62,868 bases of DNA, from assembly GCA_003164095.1 (NCBI GenBank), contig PLRX01000155.1, forward strand, positions 1-62,868. Direction: 5' to 3'. Below are positions 25,116 to 34,404 of this stretch, in pieces. Each line of letters starts with the position of its first letter. Position 1 is the first letter of the stretch. The notes under the pieces were generated by a model. The model searched no databases, was not told the DNA's origin, and saw only the letters and a program-made list of their open reading frames with translations. The stretch is from Acidimicrobiaceae bacterium. Lineage in GTDB: Bacteria > Actinomycetota > Acidimicrobiia > Acidimicrobiales > RAAP-2. A program made the position numbers and the translations under genes.

Positions 25116-26609
25116 TCAACTGCTCAGTCGGTCGACCAACTCGGCCGGACTCGCGCAACTGTCGAGTAGTGCTTCGACATGTTCCGCCGTTCCCTTCAGC
25201 GGATCCATCATAGGGACGCGTCGGAGGGGGTCGGACCCCAGGTCGAACACGAGCGAGTCCCAGTTGGCGGTGGCCACGGACGCCGGCCAGCGCTTGAGGC
25301 ACTCACCCCGGAACCAGGCGCGCGTCGTACGCGGGGGGTCGGTCACGGCCGCGGCGACAGCCTCCTCGGACACCAGCGTCTCGGTGTCGAGCCGGGCGAA
25401 CAGGGACCGGCTCGGCCGCAGGTCGTGATACTGCAGGTCGACGGCGGCCATGCGCGGGTCGTCCCACCCGCAGCCGTGGCGCTCGCGGTAGGCCTCGAGC
25501 AGCTGCAGCTTGGCGATCCAGTCGACCTGGCGTGCCAGCGTCGACGGGTCGGTCTCCAGCGCGTGGAGGACCTGCTCCCACCGGTCGATGATCTGGGCGC
25601 CGACCTCCTCGGGGCCCAGGCACCCGAGTCCCCGGTCATCGGCGTACTTGCGTGCCTGACCGTAGAGCTCCCACTGGATGGCGAGGGCGGTGGCCGTCGA
25701 CCCGTCGGCCATCAGGAGCGGCTGGCCGAACGTCCGGTCCACGGCGACGGCGTGGATGGCCCGGACGGGGTCGGCGAGCGCGAGCGGGCGGCTGGGCGAC
25801 ACGTCGTCCTCGATCATGGCCAGGACCAGCGCGGAGGTCCCCAGCTTCAGGAAGGTGGACACCTCGCACAGGTTGGCGTCGCCCACGATGACGTGGAGCC
25901 GGCGGTAGCGGTGCGGGTCGGCGTGGGGCTCGTCCCGTGTGTTCACGATCGGGCGCTTCAGGGTCGTCTCCAAGCCGACCTGCTCCTCGAAGAACTCGGC
26001 CCGCTGCGACAGCTGGAAGTCCACGGTCCCGCTGTCGTGGAAGGCTGTCTCGCTGCCCACCTTGCCGGCCCCGCAGAACAGTTGACGGGTGACGAAGTGC
26101 GGGGTGATGCCGCCGACCACGCGGCTGAAGGGCGTCTCGCGGTCCATGAGGTAGTTCTCGTGGCAGCCGTAGGAGTTGCCCTTGCCGTCGGAGTTGTTCT
26201 TGTAGACGACGAGGTGGGAGCCGTCATGGGAAGAGGCGTCGGCCGCCTCCATCGACCGGACGACGATGGCCTCGCCCGCCCGGTCGTAGGTCAGCGCCTC
26301 GAGCGCGGTACTGCACTCCGGCGACGAGAACTCGGGGTGGGCGTGGTCGACGTAGTAGCGCGCTCCGTTGGTCAGGACGGTGTTTACGAGGTGGGTCTCG
26401 ACCATAGGGGGCATCGACCCCTCCTTGGCCGCCCCGCGGGCGTCGTTGCCCGGCGCCTCGTCCTCGAAGTCCCAGCCGATCTGCTGGCGCGCCACGTCGT
26501 GGGCGTAGGCGTTGATGAGCACCGAGGACGCGGCGATCGGGTTGGGATCGCCGTTGACCACCTGGATGCCGTATTCGGTCTCGATGCCGCAGACCTTGGG
26601 TATGGCCAT
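25116..26609 (-). CDS. dop: Depupylase / Pup deamidase Dop
   Basis: A 497-residue homologue of PafA that removes Pup from substrates, and in GGQ-type species deamidates it. The opening PKVCGIETEYGIQV holds the metal Glu residues, YYVDHAHPEFSSPEC the catalytic Asp region, and [18 protein letters not shown] the nucleotide site. The Dop-specific loop after about residue 40 (IGWDFEDEAPGNDARG) is present and separates it from PafA. Since Pup here already ends in Glu, its remaining job is depupylation and Pup recycling. Confidence 0.95.
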   Translation of the reverse strand: MAIPKVCGIETEYGIQVVNGDPNPIAASSVLINAYAHDVARQQIGWDFEDEAPGNDARGAAKEGSMPPMVETHLVNTVLTNGARYYVDHAHPEFSSPECSTALEALTYDRAGEAIVVRSMEAADASSHDGSHLVVYKNNSDGKGNSYGCHENYLMDRETPFSRVVGGITPHFVTRQLFCGAGKVGSETAFHDSGTVDFQLSQRAEFFEEQVGLETTLKRPIVNTRDEPHADPHRYRRLHVIVGDANLCEVSTFLKLGTSALVLAMIEDDVSPSRPLALADPVRAIHAVAVDRTFGQPLLMADGSTATALAIQWELYGQARKYADDRGLGCLGPEEVGAQIIDRWEQVLHALETDPSTLARQVDWIAKLQLLEAYRERHGCGWDDPRMAAVDLQYHDLRPSRSLFARLDTETLVSEEAVAAAVTDPPRTTRAWFRGECLKRWPASVATANWDSLVFDLGSDPLRRVPMMDPLKGTAEHVEALLDSCASPAELVDRLSS

Positions 26610-26669
26610 GCGGGCGACCCTACCCTCGGCGCGGGCGCAGCGGGCACTCCTCCCGGGGCGCCCGGGCGA

Positions 26670-28550
26670 TCAGAGGTACTGGCCGGTCCCGACCCGCTCG
26701 ATCGAGCGTCCGCCCGTCGTCTCCTCGCGGTCGCTGATCAGCGTGCGGATGTAGACGATCCGCTCGCCCTTCTTGCCCGAGATCTTGGCCCAGTCGTCCG
26801 GGTTGGTCGTGTTCGGGAGGTCCTCGTTCTCCTTGTACTCCTGGCGGATCGACTCCAGGAGGTCCTGGGTGCGGATGCCCCGGCTCTCCCCGGCGATCGC
26901 CCGCTTGATGGCCAACTTCTTGGCCCGGCGGACGATGTTCTCGATCATGGCCCCGGAGCTGAAGTCCCGGTAGTAGAGGACCTCCTTGTCACCGTTCTGG
27001 TAGGTGACCTCGAGGAACCGGTTCTCCTCGTCGTCCCGGTACATCTCGGCGACGGTGGACTCGATCATGGCCTGGGTGGCCTTGGCCGGGTCGCCACCCC
27101 CGAGGGTGCGCACCTCCCCCTCGTCGAGGGGCAGGTCGGGGGTGAGGTACCGGCCGAAGATCTGGGCGGCGGCCGTCTCGTTCGGGCGTTCGATGCGGAT
27201 CTTGACGTCCAGGCGACCCGGCCGGAGGATGGCCGGGTCGATGAGGTCCTCGCGGTTCGAGGCGCCGATCACGATCACGTCCTTGAGCGTCTCCACGCCG
27301 TCGATCTCGGCGAGGAGCTGGGGCACGATGGTCGATTCCATGTCCGAGCTGATACCCGTGCCGCGGGTGCGGAACAGCGAGTCCATCTCGTCGAAGAAGA
27401 CGATGACCGGCACACCCTCCTCCGACTTCTCCCGGGCCCGCTGGAAGACCAGGCGGATCTGGCGCTCGGTCTCGCCCACGTACTTGTTCAGCAGCTCGGG
27501 GCCCTTGATGTTGAGGAAGTAGCTGCGGGTGTTGGTGTTGCCCGTGACCTCGGCGACCTTCTTGGCCAGCGAATTGGCCACGGCCTTGGCGATCAGCGTC
27601 TTGCCGCAGCCGGGGGGCCCGTAGAGCAGGATGCCCTTCGGGGCCGGCAGCTTGTGCTCGGCGTACAGCTCCCGGTACAGGTACGGGAGCTCGACCGCGT
27701 CGGTAATGGCCTCGATCTGGTCGTCGAGCCCGCCCACATCGGCGTAGGTGACGTCGGGCACCTCCTCGAGCACCAGTTCCTCGACCTCGGGGCGCTCCAG
27801 CTTCTCGATCAGGAGGCCCGTTCGCGACTCCATCAGCACGGTGTCGCCCGCCCGCAGCTTCACCCCGATGAGACCGTCGGCCAGGTCGGCCACCCGCTCC
27901 TCGTCGGCGCGTCCGTACACCAGCGCCCGCCGGCCGTCGTCCAGCAGCTCCTTCAGCACCACGACCTCGCCCTGCCCCTCGCCCTCCCGGGCCAGGATGA
28001 CGTTGAGCGACTCGTTGAGCACCACCTCGTCACCGCGCCGCAGGTCCTCCGACTCGATGTCCGGGTGGAGGGACACGCGCATCTTGCGGCCACCCGAGAA
28101 CACGTCGACCGTCCCGTCGTCGTTGGCCCCGAGGTAGGTGCCGTAGGCCGAAGGAGGCTGGGTCAGCTTCTCCACCTCGTCGCGGAGGTTGGCGACGTGC
28201 TCCTTGGCCGTCTGGAGGGTGAAGGTCAGCTTCTCGTTCTGGGACACGGCCTGGGCCAGCTGTCCCTTGGTCTCGAGCAGTTTCTCCTCGAGCGTCTGGA
28301 CCCGGCGCGGGCTCTCCTGGAGCCGCCGGCGCAGGGCCGTCACCTCCTCCTCGGCGGTGAGGGCGCGGGCCCGGAGGGTCTCCAGGTCCTCCTCGTCCGC
28401 CGCCCGTCGCTGGCCGTCGGCATCGTCGAAATCAACCGTCGCAATCACCTCATCCGTGCAGGGGGGCGTCGATTCCGACCCTACACCGGGCCGCCCGCCG
28501 CTCCACCCCTCCCGGGCCTCCGGGCGGGCGGCTTCCGGCCTGTCCGCCAT
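26670..28550 (-). CDS. mpa: Proteasomal AAA+ ATPase Mpa/ARC
   Basis: A 626-residue hexameric unfoldase that binds Pup and threads tagged proteins into the 20S core. Order: N-terminal coiled coil (about 60-130, [20 protein letters not shown] and following), tandem OB domains (about 130-275), and the AAA module with Walker A GPPGCGKT and Walker [11 protein letters not shown]. The C-terminus GQYL is the docking motif with penultimate Tyr that opens the alpha gate, as in mycobacterial Mpa. The start at [10 protein letters not shown] (28550) follows a G-rich ribosome site; the N-terminal 45 residues are probably disordered. First gene of the block. Confidence 0.95.
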   Translation of the reverse strand: MADRPEAARPEAREGWSGGRPGVGSESTPPCTDEVIATVDFDDADGQRRAADEEDLETLRARALTAEEEVTALRRRLQESPRRVQTLEEKLLETKGQLAQAVSQNEKLTFTLQTAKEHVANLRDEVEKLTQPPSAYGTYLGANDDGTVDVFSGGRKMRVSLHPDIESEDLRRGDEVVLNESLNVILAREGEGQGEVVVLKELLDDGRRALVYGRADEERVADLADGLIGVKLRAGDTVLMESRTGLLIEKLERPEVEELVLEEVPDVTYADVGGLDDQIEAITDAVELPYLYRELYAEHKLPAPKGILLYGPPGCGKTLIAKAVANSLAKKVAEVTGNTNTRSYFLNIKGPELLNKYVGETERQIRLVFQRAREKSEEGVPVIVFFDEMDSLFRTRGTGISSDMESTIVPQLLAEIDGVETLKDVIVIGASNREDLIDPAILRPGRLDVKIRIERPNETAAAQIFGRYLTPDLPLDEGEVRTLGGGDPAKATQAMIESTVAEMYRDDEENRFLEVTYQNGDKEVLYYRDFSSGAMIENIVRRAKKLAIKRAIAGESRGIRTQDLLESIRQEYKENEDLPNTTNPDDWAKISGKKGERIVYIRTLISDREETTGGRSIERVGTGQYL

Positions 28551-28739
28551 CGCCCCCCCCGCACGCTGGTCGATGGTCGGCCGGATAGTCAGCCGGTGGT
28601 GCCTGCACAGCGGATAGCATGAGGTGAACAACGGGCCCGGTACCCCCACGGGGACGGGACCCACCCCGTCGACCGCCGGAACCCGGGTGGACGGGTGCCA
28701 CGCGTTCGAGCCGAGAGACATGTAGGAGAGTCACAGCTG

Positions 28740-28976
28740 ATGAAGGTCTGGATCGACCAAGATCTCTGCACGGGAGACGGCCTCTGCGAGGAGATCGCGC
28801 CCGCCGTCTTCACACTGCTCGACGACGGCCTGGCCTACGTCAAGGAGGGCGCCGACGTGAGGAACGAGCCAGGCGGCTCCGCCGGCATGGCCGCCGTGCC
28901 CTCCGAGCTCGAGGATGCCGTGGTCGAGGCCTCCGAGGAGTGCCCCGGCGAGTGCATCTTCATCGAGCAGAGCTGA
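28740..28976 (+). CDS. Single-cluster ferredoxin
   Basis: A 78-residue electron carrier. Cluster ligands follow the C-x5-C...C-x3-C pattern (CTGDGLC near residue 10, CPGEC near the end), the spacing of the small 3Fe-4S or 4Fe-4S ferredoxins that often feed cytochromes P450 in actinobacteria. Acidic, cytoplasmic. A good ribosome site (GGAGAG) precedes the ATG. It is divergent from mpa, with no redox partner next to it, so its acceptor is elsewhere. Confidence 0.9.
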   Translation: MKVWIDQDLCTGDGLCEEIAPAVFTLLDDGLAYVKEGADVRNEPGGSAGMAAVPSELEDAVVEASEECPGECIFIEQS

Positions 28977-29026
28977 GACCGACCGGTCGCGGGCAACGCG
29001 TCGGAGCCGACGGATTGCGCCCCTAG

Positions 29027-29044
29027 CGTCCGCTCCGGCGGACG
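29027..29044. terminator. Bidirectional hairpin between converging genes
   Basis: A perfect 7-bp stem (CGTCCGC/GCGGACG) with the tetraloop TCCG sits in the 77 bp between the ferredoxin and rpiA, which converge. No T-tract follows, as is common in GC-rich actinobacteria. Confidence 0.45.
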
Positions 29045-29053
29045 GTCACCCCA

Positions 29054-29788
29054 CTACTCGTACCCGGCCACGAACTCGCGTTTCGGGCTGGGGGCGAAGT
29101 ACCCGGTGTCCATGACGCCGGGAACGGAACGGGTCTGCCTGTCGAGTCCGTCGGTGACGACCACCCCGGACGGAACCAGGAGGTCGGCCAGGACACCACC
29201 CGACTCGGTCAGCACCGGGCCGTCCTTACCCGTGCCGGTGCGGAGCGCCACCGGTCCCACCCCGATCGACTCGAGCGCACGCACGCACTCGAAGATCCCC
29301 TCGGGCCGGAGCACCAGCGGCAGCGGGCACCCGCCGAGGCGGGGCACCCGCTTCGTGGCGTCGGCCACGATCAGCTCCAGGCGGGCTGCCGCCAGGACGA
29401 CCCGCTCACGGTGCATCGCCCCGCCGCGGCCCTTGATCAGGGCTCCCTCCGGGTCCACCTGGTCGGCACCGTCGAATGCGACGACCACGTCGTCGGCGCC
29501 GAGGTCGACCACCGGGAAGCCGGCCGCCGTGGCGTACCACTCCATCTCGTAACTCGTGGCCACGAGGGCCACGTCGGGTGGCAGGTCCCGGCGCGCCTCA
29601 GACAGGGCGAGCAGGGTCAGGAAGGAGGTCGAGCCGGAGCCCAGCCCGATGCGCGGGGCGGCCGCCGCCGAGTCCGCCAGCGTGGCGATCACCCGTCGTG
29701 CGGCCTGTCCGGCCAACGCCTGTTTGGCGTCCCGCCCGATGATGTCGGACGGCCACTGCAGGCTGGCGAACGGCTCGACCGGGCTCAC
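29054..29788 (-). CDS. rpiA: Ribose-5-phosphate isomerase A
   Basis: A 244-residue enzyme interconverting ribose 5-phosphate and ribulose 5-phosphate. Family motifs: GLGSGSTS (phosphate loop), VAFDGADQVD (catalytic acids), LIKGRGGAMHRE (catalytic Lys) and a C-terminal VPGVMDTGYF. GTG at 29788 was chosen as it lies just 10 bp after the trmI stop; the longer frame overlaps trmI. It completes, with the cluster at 34.4-41 kb, nearly the whole pentose phosphate pathway. Confidence 0.9.
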   Translation of the reverse strand: MSPVEPFASLQWPSDIIGRDAKQALAGQAARRVIATLADSAAAAPRIGLGSGSTSFLTLLALSEARRDLPPDVALVATSYEMEWYATAAGFPVVDLGADDVVVAFDGADQVDPEGALIKGRGGAMHRERVVLAAARLELIVADATKRVPRLGGCPLPLVLRPEGIFECVRALESIGVGPVALRTGTGKDGPVLTESGGVLADLLVPSGVVVTDGLDRQTRSVPGVMDTGYFAPSPKREFVAGYE

Positions 29789-29798
29789 ACCGACCTCG

Positions 29799-30785
29799 CT
29801 AGTCGAGTCCGTCGCTGTCGGGCAGCAGCACCTCGTCGGTGCCGTCGAGGTCCGGGTCACCAGATCCCTCGAGTGACCCGTCGTCGGGTGGTTCCACGTC
29901 GGCCCGTGCATTCGTGGGACCGTCGGCCCGCGGTGCCGAGCCCTCGGGCGGCTTCCAGCCGACCGGTCCGCCCGGCCGGCTGCCGAGCTCCTCGGGACGC
30001 AGCAGCCGCGCCGTGGTCAGGAACCCCGTGTGGCCGACCATCCGGTGGTCCGGCCGCACCGAGCGGTCCTCGATGTGCCACGTCCGGTGCAGTACCTCGA
30101 GGGTCCCCGGCATGCCGAAGGCACTCTCCTCCAGCGCGTGCCGGAACTGGGCCGTCTGGTTGATCGTCGGCAGGTAGGCGCAGATCAGGCCACCCGACCG
30201 CAGCGCGACCTCGGCGTGGGGCACCACCCGCCACGGCTCGGGGAGGTCGAGGACGATCCTGTCGAGGCCACGCTCCTCGATGCCCTCGTAGACATCGCGC
30301 AGCTCCACCCGGTAGTCGGCGTCGTCCCCCACCATGGCGACCACGTTGTTGTGCGCCCGGTTGGCGAAGTCCTCGCGCAGCTCGTAGCCGACCACCGAGG
30401 CACCGGCCCGGAGCAGGGCCATCGAGAGGGCACCGGATCCGACGCCCGCCTCCAGCACGCGCACACCGGGGGCGATGTCGGCCTCCATGAGGATGGCCGC
30501 CAGGTCCTTCGGGTAGATGACCTGCGCGCCGCGCGGCATCTTCAGCACCATTTCGGCCAGGGTCGGGCGGACCACCAGGAAGCGCCGACCGGTGCTGCCG
30601 AACACGGTCGCGCCCTCGTAGGCACCGATGAGGTCGTTGTGGGCCACGATGCCCACATGGGTGTGGAAGGCGGCATCCTCGCGGAGCGTCAGCAGATAAC
30701 GGCGCTTCTTGGCGTCGACGAGCAGCACCTTCTCGCCGGTCCGGAGCAGGCTCCGGTCGACGGGAGCGGCGGAGTCGGTGTCCAC
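29799..30785 (-). CDS. trmI: tRNA (adenine-N1)-methyltransferase TrmI
   Basis: A SAM-dependent methyltransferase of about 328 residues that makes m1A58 in the tRNA T-loop. N-terminal domain YLLTLREDAAFHTHVG is typical. The SAM loop is VLEAGVGSGALSMALLRAG, with the adenine-pocket acid in YELREDFA and the catalytic DLPEPW. A C-terminal extension of about 80 residues is Pro/Gly/Asp-rich and likely disordered. The start is uncertain between GTG codons at 30785 and 30818. In mycobacteria trmI also lies next to mpa, so synteny is conserved apart from rpiA and the ferredoxin. Confidence 0.9.
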   Translation of the reverse strand: MDTDSAAPVDRSLLRTGEKVLLVDAKKRRYLLTLREDAAFHTHVGIVAHNDLIGAYEGATVFGSTGRRFLVVRPTLAEMVLKMPRGAQVIYPKDLAAILMEADIAPGVRVLEAGVGSGALSMALLRAGASVVGYELREDFANRAHNNVVAMVGDDADYRVELRDVYEGIEERGLDRIVLDLPEPWRVVPHAEVALRSGGLICAYLPTINQTAQFRHALEESAFGMPGTLEVLHRTWHIEDRSVRPDHRMVGHTGFLTTARLLRPEELGSRPGGPVGWKPPEGSAPRADGPTNARADVEPPDDGSLEGSGDPDLDGTDEVLLPDSDGLD

Positions 30786-30823
30786 GTCCGCCGTCCTGGC
30801 TCCCCCTGCGGGGTCCACGCCGG

Positions 30824-31036
30824 TCAGGAGTCGGAGCCCGACGACGGGTCCGACGGCCCCGACCTGATGAGCAGTCGCTCCCCCGGCAGCAGCTTGGTGC
30901 GGTAGACGACGTCCTCGCTGCGCCGGGCGCGGATCAGCATCCACAGGGCGCCGCCGATGACGAACCAGACGGTGTTGCGGCCGGACATCCCCCGACCGAA
31001 CGCCCGGACCTGGAAGTAACGGAGCACGGTCTCCAT
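30824..31036 (-). CDS. Small conserved-looking membrane-associated protein
   Basis: A 70-residue protein with a central hydrophobic segment (NTVWFVIGGALWMLIRARR), then RTKLLPGERLLIRSG, a short beta-hairpin-like motif, and a Ser/Asp tail. The motif TKLLPGERL resembles short membrane-associated proteins conserved beside trmI in actinobacteria, though I cannot name a family. It lies 4 bp downstream of the preceding small gene. Confidence 0.65.
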   Translation of the reverse strand: METVLRYFQVRAFGRGMSGRNTVWFVIGGALWMLIRARRSEDVVYRTKLLPGERLLIRSGPSDPSSGSDS

Positions 31037-31040
31037 CGGC

Positions 31041-31253
31041 TCAGACCCTGCGCACTTCGACGATGGTCGACTTGCGGCGGCCCATGCGGCGGCCGATCAG
31101 GAAGACGATGGCGACCGACACCACGACGACACCGAGCCCGATGGCCAGCGCCTGGGACTTCGCGCCCTCGACCTCGTCGGTCACCCCGCCGGTCACCTCG
31201 CGCAGCTTCGCCTCGATCTGGTCGCGGGTGATCTTCTCGTCGGCGGGGCTCAT
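31041..31253 (-). CDS. Small single-helix membrane protein
   Basis: A 70-residue protein: a polar amphipathic N-terminus (ITRDQIEAKLREVTGGV), one membrane helix (ALAIGLGVVVVSVAIVFLIG) and a basic cytoplasmic end (RRMGRRKSTIVEVRRV). ATG overlaps the stop of the upstream holin-like gene (ATGA). Its pairing with that gene suggests a small membrane complex. Function unknown. Confidence 0.7.
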   Translation of the reverse strand: MSPADEKITRDQIEAKLREVTGGVTDEVEGAKSQALAIGLGVVVVSVAIVFLIGRRMGRRKSTIVEVRRV

Positions 31254-31612
31254 GCCTGCTCCTTGTCGGACTTGGTGGAGGGGGTCTGGCCCCGGCTGAC
31301 CGCCTTGACCGCCAAGGCGGCGATGACAACGACGAGGACGGCACAGATCACGTAGGGGATCCACGAGAGGTTCCCGGTGAACGTGCTCCCGGTCTCCCCC
31401 TGGAGGAGGCGCAGCACGCCGACGGCAAGGATGGCGAGCCCGATCGAGAGCGCCACCGAGCCGGCGACGCCGAACATGACATAGCGGCCCAGACCCTTGA
31501 CCGGGTCGAGGGTCTCCTGCTTGATGTAGTCGACGACGAGCTTGACGATCTCCTGGCTCTCGTCACGCAGGCCGCTGATGCCCCGCTTGCCGTCCTTCCG
31601 GCCTGGCGCCAC
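31250..31612 (-). CDS. Phage-holin-superfamily-like membrane protein
   Basis: A 120-residue protein with a soluble helix (RDESQEIVKLVVDYIKQETLDP) and two membrane helices, the second pair of segments being YVMFGVAGSVALSIGLAILA and PYVICAVLVVVIAALAV. This layout resembles the actinobacterial holin-X type proteins (DUF1469), which are membrane-envelope proteins rather than phage genes. GTG 31612 was chosen for its strong GAGGAGGAAC ribosome site. Confidence 0.7.
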   Translation of the reverse strand: MAPGRKDGKRGISGLRDESQEIVKLVVDYIKQETLDPVKGLGRYVMFGVAGSVALSIGLAILAVGVLRLLQGETGSTFTGNLSWIPYVICAVLVVVIAALAVKAVSRGQTPSTKSDKEQA

Positions 31613-31742
31613 GTTCCTCCTCGGGTTCTGGACCGGTGCCCGACCCGATGCCGGCGCCACCGTCGACCATCGGTCGGGCGACTGCCGCCACGGTGCCGCG
31701 ATCGAATTACCCAACCTTAGCCAGCCCCGCACATCCGGCGGC

Positions 31743-32153
31743 TCAACTGCGCTCGGTGAAGAGGTACGTCGAACTGGCCCGGGCAACCGTCCGCCCGGCG
31801 TCGTCCACCACCTCCGCCTCGGCGAACGCCACCCGCGACCCGCCCGAGACGATCCGGGCGGTGCACTCGAGGGTGCTGCCGACCCTGGCCGACGCCAGGA
31901 AGCTGGTCTTCATCTCCACGTTGGAGGCGAACACCTTCCGACCGGCGTCGCGGGCGTAGGTGACGGCCGCCGACCCCATGGCCGAGTCGGCCATGGCGCC
32001 GAGGAACCCTCCCTGGACAATGCCTGCCGGGTTGGCGAAGCGCTCGTCCGCCCGCATCCGCCAGACCGTCCGGCCGGGCACCGTCTTGTCCACGCACGTC
32101 ATGCCGAGGGTGAGCTCGCAGTTGGGGGGCACCTGGATGCGGGGGTCGGCCAC
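31743..32153 (-). CDS. PaaI-type hotdog thioesterase
   Basis: A 136-residue single-hotdog acyl-CoA thioesterase. The active-site region reads NPAGIVQGGFLGAMADSAMG, where the usual His-Gly-Gly is Gln-Gly-Gly and the Asp on the helix is kept. FASNVEMKTSFLASARVG and VVDDAGRTVARASSTYLF follow the family strand order. GTG 32153 was chosen because it begins at ADPRIQVPPN; the longer frame upstream is not protein-like. Divergent from the bicupin gene 55 bp away. Confidence 0.8.
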   Translation of the reverse strand: MADPRIQVPPNCELTLGMTCVDKTVPGRTVWRMRADERFANPAGIVQGGFLGAMADSAMGSAAVTYARDAGRKVFASNVEMKTSFLASARVGSTLECTARIVSGGSRVAFAEAEVVDDAGRTVARASSTYLFTERS

Positions 32154-32208
32154 GGCGTGACGATACCCGCCGCGGCACACCCGCCCACGGAGCCGCGATA
32201 CTGGGCCC

Positions 32209-33198
32209 ATGGCCATCGACGCGCACGACGGCCCGGCACCGGTCCTGGTGGTGGGCGAGGCCACCGAGGACTGGAGCGGTGACGCCCGCTACCACGAGTA
32301 CTCCGTGGCCGCCGATCCCGTCGGCTCGGGGGCGATCAGCCCGGTGCCCGTGGAGCGCTTCTCCCCCGCGCTCCATCAGGGGGCCGGCACCCGACTCGTG
32401 CCGCTCGACCTGTCGGGCCCGCTCGGCGTGCCCTACCCGGCCACCAGCCCGGCGCTGCTGGCGGCGTTCATGGTGCTGGAGCCGGAGGAGTCACTCACCA
32501 CCACACCGGACGCAACCAGCGAGCTGTACCACGTGCTCGAGGGGACCGGACGGACGGCGTTCGAGGCCGGTGGCGCGTCCGGCGGGACCATCGCCTGGGG
32601 CGCCGGCGACTTCGTCGCCTTGCCGGCGGGGTGCACCAGCCGGCACACCGCGGGTCCGGGCCGGGCCCTGCTCTACCGGGTGACCGACGCGCCGCTCCTC
32701 GCCTACCTGGGTGCTGCGCCCGGTCGCGCCCGCTTCGCCCCCACCCGCTTTGACGCGGCCACCAGCCGGGCCCGGCTGGCCGAGGTCGAGGCCCATCCCG
32801 ACGCGGCGTCGCGCAACCGGGTGAGCATCCTGCTGGGCAACGCCGCCCACCCCCGGACGATGACCGTCACCCACACGCTGTGGGCGATGCTCGGCGTGCT
32901 GCCCGCCGACCGCGTCCAACGCCCCCACCGGCACCAGAGCGTGGCGCTCGACCTCATCACCGACTGCGCGCCTGGCTGCTACACGCTCGTCGGGCGCGAG
33001 GTCGACGAGCGGGGCGACATCGTGGACCCCGTGCGGGTGGACTGGGAGGGCACCGGAGCCTTCGTCACGCCGCCCGGCCTCTGGCACAGCCACCACAACG
33101 GGTCGGGCCGGTCGGCCCACCTCGTCCCGATCCAGGACGCCGGCCTCCACACCTACCTGCGCTCCCTCGACATCCGGTTCGCCCCGTCGGGCACGTGA
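32209..33198 (+). CDS. Bicupin protein, gentisate-dioxygenase-like
   Basis: A 329-residue protein with two cupin barrels. The first (about 80-170) has ATSELYHVLEGTGRTAFE and GDFVALPAGC. The second (about 215-320) has candidate metal ligands His240 and His242 (HRHQ) and the later GLWHSHHN. This is the layout of gentisate 1,2-dioxygenase-like bicupins, which use Fe(II) to open aromatic rings, but no ring-cleavage partners are nearby. The stop overlaps the start of the FIST gene (GTGA). Substrate uncertain. Confidence 0.65.
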   Translation: MAIDAHDGPAPVLVVGEATEDWSGDARYHEYSVAADPVGSGAISPVPVERFSPALHQGAGTRLVPLDLSGPLGVPYPATSPALLAAFMVLEPEESLTTTPDATSELYHVLEGTGRTAFEAGGASGGTIAWGAGDFVALPAGCTSRHTAGPGRALLYRVTDAPLLAYLGAAPGRARFAPTRFDAATSRARLAEVEAHPDAASRNRVSILLGNAAHPRTMTVTHTLWAMLGVLPADRVQRPHRHQSVALDLITDCAPGCYTLVGREVDERGDIVDPVRVDWEGTGAFVTPPGLWHSHHNGSGRSAHLVPIQDAGLHTYLRSLDIRFAPSGT

Positions 33199-34394
33199 GC
33201 GCCTCGGCGTTCGCCAGCGCCCTCTCCCGCCACCCCGTCTCCAGCCAGGCCGTCGGCGAGGTCGTCGGGGCCGTCCTCGAGGAGGTCGGCGAGCGTCCGG
33301 ACCTGGTGGTGGTGACCGTCACCCGGTCCCACGCCGGCGCGCTGGAGGACGTCGTGGCCGTCATCGACACCCTGCTCCACCCGCTCGGCCTGATCGGCTG
33401 CGCGGCCGAGTCCGTCATCGGGCGGGGTGCCGAGATCGAGGAGCTCCCCGGCATCAGCCTGTGGGCCGGACAGGTGGGACCGCTGCGCACCGCCGTTCTG
33501 TCGGCCACCAGGCGGGCCGACGACTCGTGGGTCGTCCACGGCTGGCCCGACGACGTCGGGTTCGCTCCCTCGGCCGCGCTGGTGTTGGCCGACCCGTTCA
33601 CCTTCCCGGCCGGCGACCTGTGCGCCGCCCTGGCCGACAGCCATCCCGGGCTCCCGATCATCGGCGGCTACTCGTCGGGTGCCTCAGGGGCCGGCGGCAC
33701 GCGGCTGGCCCTGGGCGACCGGGTCGTGTCCGACGGCGCCGTCGCCGTCCTGCTCGGGCCCGCCACCGAGGTCGTGCCGGTGGTGTCCCAGGGGTGCCGC
33801 CCGTTCGGCCGGATGCTGACCGTCACGCGGGTGGAGCGGAACCTCGTCCTGGAGATCGCCGGGCGCCCGGCCATGGAGTGCATGGTCGACGAGATCGCCG
33901 AACACCTCGGTCGCGCCGACATCACCGGCATCGAGGGGAACGGCCTCCTGCTCGGCCGCTGCGTCGATGACACCGTGCTGGAGCCCGGCCCCCGGGACCT
34001 CCTCTTCCGGCCGCTCCTCGGGGTCGAGCGGGCCACTGGCGCGCTGTCGGTCGAGGACCGGGTGCCACTCGGCCACACCGTCCAGTTCGCCGTCCGGGAC
34101 GCCGGCACGGCGGCGGCCGACCTGACCACGGCCCTGGCCCGGCACAGGGCGGACGCCGCCCTCCTCTTCACCTGCAACGGTCGCGGCACGCGGCTGTTCG
34201 ACGACGCCCACCACGACGCCCGTGCCCTCGGCGGCGCGCTCGGCCCGGTTCCACTCGGGGGGATGTTCGCCGCCGGCGAGTTCGGTCCGGTCGGCGGCGC
34301 CAACTTCGTCCACACGTTCGCGGCCTCGGCCCTGCTGTTCCGGGAGCGTTACGGCCCCTCGACGGGTGCCCATCCACTGATGCCCGACCGGTAG
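33195..34394 (+). CDS. FIST domain sensor protein
   Basis: A 399-residue protein with FIST-N (about 30-220: LVVVTVTRSHAGALEDVV, GLIGCAAESVIGRG, GISLWAGQ) and FIST-C (about 230-385: RPAMECMVDEIAEHL, ALLFTCNGRGTRLF, VPLGGMFAAGEFGP). FIST proteins are thought to bind small ligands such as amino acids and to feed signalling, but none has an enzymatic motif here. GTG 33195 overlaps the bicupin stop by 4 bp, so the two are translationally coupled and may sense and process related compounds. Confidence 0.85.
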   Translation: MSASAFASALSRHPVSSQAVGEVVGAVLEEVGERPDLVVVTVTRSHAGALEDVVAVIDTLLHPLGLIGCAAESVIGRGAEIEELPGISLWAGQVGPLRTAVLSATRRADDSWVVHGWPDDVGFAPSAALVLADPFTFPAGDLCAALADSHPGLPIIGGYSSGASGAGGTRLALGDRVVSDGAVAVLLGPATEVVPVVSQGCRPFGRMLTVTRVERNLVLEIAGRPAMECMVDEIAEHLGRADITGIEGNGLLLGRCVDDTVLEPGPRDLLFRPLLGVERATGALSVEDRVPLGHTVQFAVRDAGTAAADLTTALARHRADAALLFTCNGRGTRLFDDAHHDARALGGALGPVPLGGMFAAGEFGPVGGANFVHTFAASALLFRERYGPSTGAHPLMPDR

Positions 34395-34404
34395 GGTTTG
34401 GCCG

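Noticed and set aside
25179-28622. Plus-strand open frame of more than 1,100 codons opposite dop and mpa
   Set aside because: It is the antisense shadow of two well-identified genes in GC-rich DNA; the product is Val/Asp/Gly-rich with no motifs.
31250-31612. Holin-like gene as a sign of a prophage
   Set aside because: It lies in an operon with trmI and rpiA, and no phage structural or integrase genes are present.
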